Position numbers and translations under genes: made by a program
In this document: positions 10,756-22,700 of the stretch, piece by piece
Numbering within the stretch: position 1 is the stretch's first letter
Layout: each line of letters begins with the position of its first letter
Assembly: GCF_040183065.1 (NCBI RefSeq)
Contig: NC_091120.1
Coordinates: forward strand, 23,120,708 to 23,184,707
From: Periplaneta americana
Lineage: Eukaryota > Arthropoda > Insecta > Blattodea > Blattidae
DNA length: 64,000 bases
Direction of reading: 5' to 3'
The notes under the pieces: generated by a model
What the model was told of the DNA's origin: nothing
The model's input: the letters and a program-made list of their open reading frames with translations, nothing else
Databases searched by the model: none

Positions 10756-11040
10756 TAGTCTGCCACGCCTTAGCTGAAAATGTGGTGTACTAATTTCAAC
10801 AAAATGTGTAATGATTTATTACCGATCTTGAATTATTTGGGATCATCTGTAGCGCCAAATGCAACGTGTGATAATGTTAGCCACAACAATGCTCATCTAA
10901 AGAGAAAATTGCGCGGGAAGAAAGAAATGATACGCAGTAGTGTTAATAACAATCTCGTCAACAATAAAAGAAAAAAGATCTTTAATAATTAAATGAAACT
11001 AAAATTTCTGGGTGGGTCGAAAATGACCCAGTGGGCATAA
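10756..11040 (+). repeat. Dispersed repeat family B, copy 2 (right part)
   Basis: Resumes at 'gtctgccacgccttagctg' and runs through the 'gcgccaaatgcaacgtgtg' block to a palindrome-bearing end near 'ggtcgaaaatgacccagtg'. Confidence 0.65.
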
Positions 11041-11945
11041 ATGCACTGTTTCGAGAAGCTCCAGAGGAAAGGGAACTTTCTTCTTTCCTGGGTCATCTGC
11101 TGAATTCATCTCTCTTTGCTATGACGCGTTAAAATTAGAGTGACATCCACCCGCATAGAGATATTTTCCTGACCGTAGTATTGATGTTCAGCTTCAGTCG
11201 CAAATTATAAACTACTTAATCAGGAGTGTTGCGACGTAGTTATATGTCGCCATTTCTGCTTCCCATTCAAAACGTAACATTGTGTTCTAAATGGTGTTTT
11301 GAAAAACTGCAAGGACGCCCGTAGGATCCAATCTCATTGGTAGCAAGATGGTTAGAATATTATAGGAAATGGATAGACGAGGAGAGAGAAAATTGAACAT
11401 GAAAAATAGCCAGTTCTGAAATATAAATTACCTTGCGCATACATTCGTAGTTTAAATCACTCATTTTTTGTTGAATTGTTTAACGAGAGTTTGAGAAAAT
11501 ATGTATCGTGCACGCAGAGGAAAATAAAGAAAACCCGTAAAAATAAAATCAATTGCTACCACTGGCTATCCCCTGTGGGCGCCCTAGAAAAACTGTTGCG
11601 AAAATAATGTATTATTGAAATTCTATATAATTATGTAAATATTTTCTAATTTGATACAATATTTCCACTTGCAGTCACTTTTTTATATATATTTTTTAAT
11701 TGGTTTACGTCGTCCAAAGGTTTAATTCCCATGTCATAAAAGTTTCAGGTTTTATCTCTGACTAATACTTTTATTTTCTGTAATAAAATAACATTGTAAT
11801 TGCCTGAAAAGTAAAATTACCTATTTTAATTGCAAAGACGTAGAAAAGTAGTAGGATACTCCAGAAAACTAATCAAGGATACCCACTTCTTGTATCTTCT
11901 ATCTTTAGCCTACTGTTGCCATCATAGTCACGTTGCACATTCAGA
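11041..11945. other. Intergenic, no gene seen
   Basis: AT-rich sequence without recognisable repeats, RNA genes or coding frames. Confidence 0.5.
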
Positions 11946-12066
11946 TTGTTTTCTTTTTATGTTGTACTGGGAAAGGTAGAGAGAATGGACAATCGACGTG
12001 AAACAAATTGTTTTCTTTTTATGTTGTACTGGGAAAGGTAGAGAATGGACAATCGACGTGAAACAA
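11946..12066. repeat. ~60-bp tandem duplication
   Basis: Two adjacent copies of 'attgttttctttttatgttg ... gacaatcgacgtgaaacaa', differing by a 4-bp 'agag' length change. Confidence 0.9.
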
Positions 12067-12171
12067 AAAAAAAACTCATAACCCCTTTGGACCAAAGAAA
12101 TTTTATTACTTATAGAGGGAGGTTAAGTCTAATATTTAAAAATGGCTCTGGTAACAGAGATATCTATACCT

Positions 12172-12414
12172 AACGGTCAGCGCGTCTGGCCGTGAAACCA
12201 GGTGGCCCGGGTTCGAATCCCGGTCGGGGCAAGTTACCTGGTTGAGGTTTTTTCCGGCGTTTTCCCTCAACCCAATACGAGCTAATGCTGGGTAACTTTC
12301 GGTGCTGGACCCCAGACTCATTTCACCGGCATTATCACCTTCATTTCATTCAGACGCTAAATAACCTAGATGTTGATACAGCGTCGTAAAATAACCCAAT
12401 AAAATAAAAAAAAA
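12172..12414 (+). repeat. tRNA-derived SINE, family 1, copy d
   Basis: Exact 10-bp target duplication 'atctatacct' at 12162-12171 and 12415-12424. The box B-like block 'gggttcgaatcccgg' is intact. The element ends 'cagcgtcgtaaaataaccc' plus an A-rich tail. The 5' end of the tRNA-like head is missing about 15 bp relative to copies a and b. Confidence 0.9.
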
Positions 12415-12587
12415 ATCTATACCTTCAGCCTGTCACGCAGGCAGGGTTCCGGGTTTGAGTCCCAGTCAGAACTGGGATTTTTCATTGAAAAATCTGTAGT
12501 GATAGATACTTGTAGTGACAAGGTCGCAGTTGAGGTTTTTTTTCGGAGTTCTCCAGTTTCGCGACTGAGAAATTTTTATTTTTTTTA

Positions 12588-12598
12588 ACAACAACAAC

Positions 12599-12637
<39 letters not shown>

Positions 12638-12638
12638 T
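12588..12638. repeat. (TAA)n microsatellite before FAXDC2 exon
   Basis: About 16 TAA/CAA trinucleotide units, ending 20 bp upstream of the splice acceptor at 12657-12658. Expansion here would lie in the polypyrimidine/branch-site zone of the first coding exon. Confidence 0.9.
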
Positions 12639-12666
12639 ACCTACTTTGTTCTTTACAGGACCAAAT

Positions 12667-12833
12667 ATGACGGAATTTCAGTCAGCAAATGCACTTCCTG
12701 CAGTTGATAAGAAGACAGCTCATGATGCGTCTGGAGTACAGCAGCCAACCTTGCTGTCATCTCTTCGAAGTGTGCTCTTTGTAATCAGCTCAGCCCTAAT
12801 TGGATTTGCTGCTTTCAGAAATACATTGACATG
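12667..12833 (+). CDS. FAXDC2: FAXDC2 coding exon 1
   Basis: Acceptor 'ttctttacag' ends at 12658; 8 nt of 5' UTR precede the ATG. It encodes a polar head and the first membrane segment (LFVISSALIGFAAF). Donor 'atg|gtaagg'; the exon ends two bases into a Trp codon. Confidence 0.85.
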
Positions 12834-13386
12834 GTAAGGAAAATGAATCAAAATCATTACAAGTAGGATTGTGAAATAGTTCCTGACGATGGTCCCTTTA
12901 TTTTTTTTTTACGAAGACCAGAAGAGATTAAAGTAGTAGAGAAATGAATGTTTATAACTTGAAATTACGTTTATATGGATACGCATTGAAAAACTCTTTC
13001 ATACCCCAGTTTGTGTTTTAACTCTTAAGCCCCTCTCCCAGTAGACATTTCGCCTGACATGAAATGAACACATGGTGGGATTTCTGTAATGGAAGTCATC
13101 ACGATTCCTGATCACCGCTAAGATAGCACAGAATATAGAATTAACAATTGACGAACATCCTTGCCCTAGGTGTAACTCCCACTATTGCCTGCTTTCACTT
13201 CATTCATGACAGACTCCTATTGTAACTTAAGCCGAGCACCATATCCAATGTTACATCAGTAGGCCAGGTTTCTTTCATTACATTTTACGTAAAATTGTTT
13301 TTGTACTGAAAAAGGACATGTGGATGTAGTGAAGATAGTAACTAAGGATTGTAACAATGGATTAACAGTACTGTTGGGGATGTGTG

Positions 13387-13436
<50 letters not shown>

Positions 13437-16400
13437 GTTTATTTTAACTGGCAGAGTTAAGGCCATTCGGCCTTCTCTTCTCGTTTATTGTCTGGCAACC
13501 CCTAGTCTCCTGAGGTAGAGAATTCCATTCATGGGGGACTGAGACAGTAAAAGAGGATGAATAGTGGGATGTTCTATGGGCAGGAATTGCTAGGATTGGT
13601 TTATTTCAAAGGGTTTTTGAAAAGTAAGAGGTGACTTTAATTGCTCATTTCTTCATTTTCTGCACAATCTAAAAAATTCTGGCACTGACTTATTACATAA
13701 GAAATGGGATTTTTTGCATCACCATGACAAGGGTTTGTTTCTGATGGTCGTGTTATCAATAGACACTTTCCTGTAACTTGGCCTGCAAGATCGCAAGATA
13801 TTAACCAGCACATTATTGGTTGTGGGGCTATTTGAAGCAAAGAGTGTTTTTGAGCAAACCTACGACAATTAATGAGTGAAGGACTCCATCGCACACACTG
13901 TTGCAGATATTCCAGAAAACAAACTCAGAGCTGCTGTACTTTTACAAGAACAAAATGTTGGACAAATACAATATCTACGATGAAGTTATGGCAATGGGTG
14001 ATGATGCAAACAATTACATTTCTTGTATAGGCTAATTATGTCAGTGCCAGAAGTTTTAAGGATTGTGTGGAAAATGAAGAAAATACGTTCAAATAATGTT
14101 ACCTCTTCCTTTTGAAAAACCCTCTATTTATTTATTTATTTATTTATTTGTTTGTTTATTCCTATGTTTCTTTATTTGCTTATTTATTTATTTCTTTGTT
14201 TATTTATTTAGTTATGTATTTATTTTGTTATTTATATATTTATTTAGTTATTCATTTAGGTATATAGTTACTTACTTACTTACTTACTTACTGGCTTTTA
14301 AGGAACCCGGAAGTTCATTGCCGCCCTCACATAAGCCTGCCATTGGTCCCTATCCTGAGCAAAATTAATCCATTCTTTGTTATCATATCCCACCTCCCTC
14401 AAATCCATTTTAATATCTTCCCATCTACGTCTCGGCCTCCCTAAAGGTCTCTTTCCCTCCGGCCTCCCAACTAACACTCTATATGCATTTCTGGATTCGC
14501 CCATACGTGCTACATGCCCTGCCCATCTCAAACGTATGGATTTAATGTTCCTAATTATGTCAGGTGACGAATACAATGCGTGCAGTTCTGTGTTGTGTAA
14601 CTTTCTCCATTCTCCTGTAACTTCATCCATCTTAGCCCCAAATATTTTCCTAAGAATCTTATTCTCAAACATCTGTAGTCTCTGTTCCTCTCTTAAAGTG
14701 AGAGTCCAAGTTTCACAACCATACAGAACAACCGGTAATATAACTGTTTTATAAATTCTAACTTTCAGATTTTTCGACAGCAGACTGGATGATAAAAGTT
14801 TCTCAACCGAATTAATAACAGGCATTTCCCATATTTATTCTGTGTTTAATTTCCTCCCGAGTGTCATTTATATTTGTTACTGTTGCTCCCAGATATTTGA
14901 ACTTCTCCACTTCTTCAAAAGATAAATTTCCAATTTTTATATATCCATTTCGTACAATATTCTGGAGGTACTATATAGTTAGTTAGTTTTTAGTTATTGA
15001 GTGATATAATTAATTATTCAGTTAGTTGTTAGTTTAATTTTCATTTATATATTTATTCAATTATGTATTTATTCATTTAGGTATTTAGTTATTTATTATT
15101 AGTTACTTGGTGATTTATTTAGTTATTTAGTTATCCATTTATTTATTTAGTTATTCACTTAATTATTTAGTTACCCATTTATTTATTTTGTTATCCATTT
15201 ATTTAATTAGTTAGATAGGTACTTAGTTATTTTTTTTAGTTATTTAGTTACCCATTTATTTATTTATTTATTTAATTACCCATTTATTTATGTGGCTATT
15301 TAATCATTCGTTTAGTTATTCAGTTATTAATTAATTAATTTAGTTATTTAATTATTCATTTAGTTATGTAGTTATTCATTTATTTATTTACTTATCAATT
15401 TATTTATTTAGTTATTTAATTATTAATTTAGTTATTTAGTTATCCACTTATTTATTTAGTCATTTAATTATTCATTTAGTTATTTAGTTATCCATTTGTT
15501 TATTAATTATCCATTTAGTTATCCATGTATTTATTTAGTTATCCATTTATTTAGTTTTTCATTTATTTAGTTATTCTTTTAGTTATTTAGTTATCCATTT
15601 ATTTATTTAGTTACACATTTATTTATTCAGTTATCAATTTATTTATTTAGTTATTGTTTTAATTATTTAGTTATCCATTTAATTATTTTTTATTAATTTA
15701 GTTGTTTAGTTATTCATTTATTTATTTAGTTATTCAGTTAGTTACTTAGTTATCTACTTATTTATTTAGTTATTCATTTAGATATTTAGTTAGTTATATT
15801 AGTTATTCAGACAGTTATTTCGTTATTCATGTAGTTATTTGGTTATCTATTTATTTGTATATTTGTTTGCTTGTTACTTATTTATTTACTATGTACTTAT
15901 TTATTTAACTTACTATTTATTTATTTATTTACTCATTTATTTATTTATTCATTAATTTCATTCATTCAATTTATTAATTTCATTCATTCATTCATTCATT
16001 CATAAGGGAACTCATTCTATAAAACATTTTTAGAAGCCATCGTCTGATTTCAAGTATGTTTTAGGATTTGTTGGCTATCGTCCCCTGTCTTTCAATCACT
16101 TGAAGATGTGAAAGTTCATTTTTATGTCTTTTGCACTTTCTTGCAACATATATTTGGTACTATATCAACCGACTTTTATTTTAAAATAACATATGAAATT
16201 CAAACTTGGTCATTCTTTATTTCAGGCATTTGCAGAGATTTTGGGGTGCCTCTGGAGATTTCTGGCAGGCTCTATGGGACAGACTTCTTGATGTAATGGG
16301 AGAGGAACCAGTAACCTTCTGGGTTTATGGTAAGAATTTTTATAAATACAGCAATATTATTACCATTTATGAGTGTCATATAGTAGTTTTAAATTAATAG

Positions 16401-18595
16401 TGTCTTATGAGATAAATGAAACCTTGCTGCACACACATTTAAATATTATATATAATTCATAAGCAGAGTATTACTCATGTCTGTTTATTGGGGAAAATAA
16501 AGATAAAGGTAAATTTATTGCTAGCAAAAAGCATTTATATAAATATAAACAAGAATCCATGTTATAGCACATCCGTGAAAGAGTGTTAGTGTTCATTTGT
16601 ATTTAAAATTATACTTAATATTATTAAAAACCTTGTTCTTCTTTCTTACAGGGACAATTGTACTTACAATGACCGTGTACTGGTTATTTGGTGCTATTTA
16701 CACGTTTATGGATGTTACCAACTCACCTGAATTTCTACGGAAGTACAAGATTCAACCAGGAACTAATGAACCAGTTGATACAAAACGCTTGATGAGGGTA
16801 TATGTTTTTTTTCTAGTGTTCTTTAATGTAACATCTGAGTAATAATATTGAGAATGTTTGTATTCATAATCAGGAGTGGCGCCAACAGCTTGGTTTCAGT
16901 GGGCTATTGTATTGTCAATCCGCTGTTGACCTGTGTTCACTTGTCTTCCTCCCTTTACTCTACACAGTTATTGGAACTGCACTGAAAGTTCTGTGAGAAC
17001 ACTTCCAACCCAATTTGCTCGTTATTTTATTTATTGTCTTATTTAACATAGAAATTTCCCTTAGCAGTTACTGTATAGTTTTTCATTTCACTATAAATCG
17101 GCAATGTTGATATTGCATTTGTTAACCCATCTTTAAGTTTTAGCCCATCTCGTTCTTTTTCTGTTTTATATCTGCTGTAATTAGAATTATGCGAATCTGT
17201 TACTTAATACAGTAAACCTCAATTTAACGGACTATTTTTGTTATTATCAGTTGATTGTAGGATGAAAACACAGAGTGTTTTGTGTAATTTCCTAAATTTA
17301 ATCAGTAAGGATTATTTATGTTGACTCTTGGAGGGTATACACCATTTTAAAATAATTTATGCTCGACCATGCCGAAATGTAGTAATTATACACCTGGTAG
17401 TAGCCCTTTAATGCACCTCATTAAAGTACACCTATTCATTATAATTCAGTTGTTCAGCCAATGAAAATTCACCATTGTACCATTATGAAACCGCAAGTAT
17501 CGATTATTCTCAGATATGCAATCGAAAGACAATTAGCGAAAAGTCACGGAGGCTGGAAATCCAATACTGTCGCAGAAGGTTACGTTCTGCTACTATAATA
17601 ATTAGCGTTAATTGTAAATAATATTCAAATAAATTCAATTTGTCATCTCGTTTTTCAATTCTAAATCAATTTCCAGGTTATATCAAGCCTAATGTTCATG
17701 TAATTCTCTAGATTATATCAAGCTCAATGACATTCGTGTTTCGGAAAAAATCAATAATTTCGCGTCTGCACACTCTCACAATTCAGGTCAGTTTCACTCC
17801 TCACATAACCATAACATGAATACTTCTGAATAATTTCAAGTTAGAAATATGGTCGAGCATAAAAAGTCGTATGAAACTTGCCTATAATGGTAATTAAGAC
17901 GCTCGTATGAAAATTATGAAACTCGCTTGCGCTCGTTTCATAAACAAACATACTCGCGTCTTAATTACTACCATTATAAGCTGGTTGCAAAATGTACTAT
18001 TAATACACAAACACAAGTATTAAATAAAATGCTCAATAAGTTTTTGTAGCTTTATTCTCTTGAGCTCTAATCAACAATAATAACAATCCAGGTTGCCAGG
18101 CGATGATAGAACACAAAAGATGCGAAAGCGAATGAGATGTATAAACAATTGAATACTCTTTCATATTTAAATATAAAAATATAGGGGTGTTATCTGAAAT
18201 CTCAAAGTGGGGGGCGACTGGGGGGTGGGGGATGGAATCTAAAATGTAATTAACCCTGGTTTCAGACTTCCCTCTCAATATCTAAATTGAAGTGTTTTTT
18301 GTTTAAATTGAATTCAATTTAAATAAATGGTTGTTTAGATTGGGAAGTTCTGAAATGAAAGCCCTGTATAATAATCACATGTTATTAAATGAAGATCGTA
18401 AAATTTTGTCTCATCCCACTGGCTACGTATGTAAAAATACTGACATATTTATTATATTATACTTGTTGATAATTATTGCAGTTTACATGGTTTTTTTTTT
18501 TTTTTTACATTATCAACTCCTATTTTTCCTTGCTTCAGTAACACTTTACACAATTCATTATGATTACCTGTATCCATAACTACCGCTTCTATATG

Positions 18596-18669
<74 letters not shown>

Positions 18670-19445
18670 CAAATAGCTTTTAAGGAACTTGGAGGTTCAT
18701 TTCTGCTCCCAAATAAACCCGCCATTGGTCCCTATCCTGAGTCAGATTAATTCAGCCTTTGGTATCATATCCCACCTTCATCAAATCCATTTTAATATTA
18801 TCATTCCATCTACATCTCGGCCTCCCCAAAGGTCTTTTTTCCCTCTATATCATTTCTGGATTCACCCATACATGCTGCATGCTCTGTCCATCTCAAACAT
18901 CTGGATTTAATGTTCCTATGTTGCAATGTGTGTACTAAAAGTTACGAGTTGTGCATTGCATTATAAATAACAAAAAAAGCAGGAATTAAAATCTTTACGA
19001 GACAAGAATGACAACTTACAGAATGTTATAATGTTTTATAGGTAATAGGTTGGGTCTTCTTCAACCAAATAGTGGTCGGTTTGCCGGTCTCATATCTGAG
19101 TTTCTTATTGATGAAATGGAGAGGTTTTCCTCCTCTGCGAGAATTGCCTACCTTCCACTGGGTGCTTGCGGAGATGGCTATTCACATTCTGCTAGAGGAA
19201 ATTGGTTTCTATTATTCTCACAGGTAAGGACTGATTGTGCCTCATTACACTGAAATTGAAGAAGCTAAATAATTTTGAGTAAATTTCAGTTTCATTCTCC
19301 ACTTCCAGTCTGGATCCATCTGTATAAATATGTAGTCATTGTAGTTCAGAGTATAGATTGTGAATAGTTTCCAATGTAATTTGTTTCAATTCGTTAGGAG
19401 TCTTATTACTTTTTTAGGACGTTATTGTTGTTATTATCATCATCC

Positions 19446-19496
<51 letters not shown>

Positions 19497-19518
19497 CCAT
19501 CACCTCTATTATGATTAT

Positions 19519-19561
<43 letters not shown>

Positions 19562-19577
19562 GTTATTATTATTATTG

Positions 19578-19609
<32 letters not shown>

Positions 19610-19637
19610 TTATTATAGTTGTTATTATTATTATTAC

Positions 19638-19711
<74 letters not shown>

Positions 19712-22700
19712 GTTCTAAATGCCTTTTACAACTAAAAACAATTAATTTACTTTTCTTCTTCTTTTGCTCCTATGACAGTGGTGCCTGTGCGCCCATATTA
19801 AATTGTTTTATTAATGCCGAGATTATTATACTGAAAGATTTTTATTGATACATATTTTTATTTCCCTTGAAACTTTTCTTTGTTTTAGGTTGCTTCACAG
19901 TCGTCACCTCTACCGTTTCATTCATAAGAGACATCATGAGTGGACGGCTCCAATTGCAGTGACGGCTATCTACTGTCACCCAGTGGAACACATATTTTCG
20001 AATCTGCTACCTCCATTCCTCGGAGTATTCTTGATGGGATCACATGTGGCAACGGCGTGGCTGTGGTTCTCACTAGCCATTCTGTCTACTCTGAATGCCC
20101 ACTCAGGCTACCATTTGCCGTTTTTCCCTTCCCCAGAAGCCCATGATTTCCATCACTTAAAGTAAGTGAATAAAAAAATCACATGATCTAATATTTGTTG
20201 TTGTTGTTGTTTTCTAATGCCAGGCGTTTGACAATAAAGTCATTTGACCTCTTGCACTCCAATATTTTTCAAATATATTATCATGGCCAGCCACTGAAGC
20301 ACAGATTTTGAGGTGTTCCGAATCCATTTCTTGGTTTGAGTTGCACAATGGGCAGTTAGGGGACTGATATATTCCAATTCTATGCAGATGTTTGGCCAAA
20401 CAATCATGGCCTGTTGCCAATCTAAAAGCAGCTACAGACGATTTTCGTGGTAAATCTGGAATTAACTGTGGATTTTGATGCAGAGAGTTCCATTTTTTCC
20501 CTTGAGATTGTGTTATCAAATTTTGTTTGTTGAAGTCTAAGTATGTAGATTTAATAAATCTCTTCACAAAGTAATACGTAGATTTAATAACAGGTCTGTA
20601 AGTAGCAGTGCTGCCCTTCTTTGCTAAAGCATCCCTATGTCGATTTATACACAAGAGTTAAGTAAATTTAACCTGATTACTGGTTTTTCCTACTAACTTC
20701 ATTTGTGTTATATTGAATGCTGTGAAGAGGAACAACTTAATGTGTTGTTGCTTTTTGTTGTTATTGTCTCCATATCTACCACAAAAGTTAGAGATGATGA
20801 GTTTCTTTAGTCCACCATTGTGGCTCCAGTTGATTTCATTCTCGGTAGGAAAGTGGAGCTTTATCTTCATTTTTTGGGGACTGAGTGTGTTCTGTGCTGT
20901 GTTAAGGAGTTAGGTACAGCTTACAGCAGTACAATTTTTGGAAATATTCAACATTTTTTTTCCTCTGTTACTGCATCTTGTACAATAATGAAAATTGGTA
21001 TGTGTAAAACACTGTTCTTCTGCTATATGAAAAAATATATTTTTACGATTTGAAAAAAAATTATTTATATTTTCTTTTCAAAATTCAATGATGGCACTTC
21101 ACTGTGTAGTGATGAAGCATTTCCCTCGTAACTTATAAACTTGTTAACGTTTTCATGTTCTCTCTCTTTTATTTTATTGCTGAAACTCATGTTTACAGTA
21201 TCATGCTCTTTCAACTACATTCCTTAATAAATAATATTTTTTTTTTTATTTTGTGTTATAAGAAAATACTGATATTTGACCATTTTTTTAAATTAATTTA
21301 TTTTTATCAGGCAATCTATCAAAGGTACAGAAGTGATCTTGCATCATATTGTAGATATGCAATGCATAAATACACACAAAAAATTTCATCACAGAATTTT
21401 GGATAGTTTTTTAGTTATATGGAAAACACTTAATCACTACACAGTGAACTGAATTTTGAAAAAAAAAAAAAAATGTAAATAATTTTTTTTAAATCGTAAA
21501 AATATTGTTTTCATATAGCAGAAGGACAGTGTTTTACACATACTAATTTTCATTATTGTGCAAGATATTGAATATTTTAATATTTCCAAATGTTTATACA
21601 GCCAGTGCTGACATACTGCGGAGAAATTTTAATTACTTCACCTTTCATAAACGAAATAGAATATGTTCAAAACCAAGCTCTCAGACTCATTACTGGTGGA
21701 ATCAAAACAACTCCAATAGATTCTATGAGATTCCTCACTAATATTAACAGCATCAAAATGACAATAGAAGAAAAAGCACTGATTCAATATAAAAAACTTA
21801 TCAGATTACCAGGTAACAATTGGCATTCATACAGTCCTCTCTGTAGATTGAAAACTCAAAAAAGTTTCATATCCATTGTTCAAGAATTAAAACAGAAAAT
21901 CAATATCCCGAATTTAAAAGAAAACTTACAAATTAAACCAAACCCTTTAACTCTATTAAATATAGAATATAATCTAAATTTAACAGAAGAAATACTGAAA
22001 TCAGAAGTAAACACTGAAATACTGAAAAAATTGTCTTTAGAGACAGTTAATATTAGGTACCCTCCACAAAACTGGCTTCATTTGTACACCGATGGATCCT
22101 TGATCTCCAGAGAACAAGGTGCCGGTGTTACGTGCTGTCTCTTCTCACTTTATAGATCTCTTGGATATGGAACAACAAGTTTTGATGGAGAAATCATTGC
22201 AATAAGTGAAAGTCTCAGGAATCTTCTATGCCACATCAATAAATTTAAGAATGCAGTTATATTGTCAGACTCTAAAGCAGCTATTCTACCAATAGTCTCT
22301 AAACACACACCTTCATCTCAAACAGCAGAAATAAATAAAATACTCTCTCAATTAATATCACTCAATAAAAGAATTGTATTCCAATGGATACCATCCCATT
22401 GTGGAATCCTGGGAAACGAGAATGCGGATGCTTTAGCAAAGAAGGGCAGCACTGTTACTTACAGACCTGTTACTAAATCTACATATTACTCTGTGAAAAG
22501 ATTTATTAAATCTACATACTTAGACTTCAACAAACAAAATTTGATAACACAATCCCAAGGGAAAAAATGGAACTCTCTGCATCAAAATCCACAGTTAATT
22601 CCCGATTTACCACGCAAATCGTCTGTAGCTGCATTTAGATTGGCAACAGGTCATGATTGTTTGGCCAAACACCTGCATAGAATTGGAATATATCAGTCCC

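Noticed and set aside
14377-14754. 125-codon plus-strand frame
   Set aside because: Antisense shadow of the minus-strand LINE.
19360-19848. 162-codon frame rich in His, Tyr and Ile
   Set aside because: It is a read-through of TCA, ACT and TTA microsatellites; no domain and no start or splice context.
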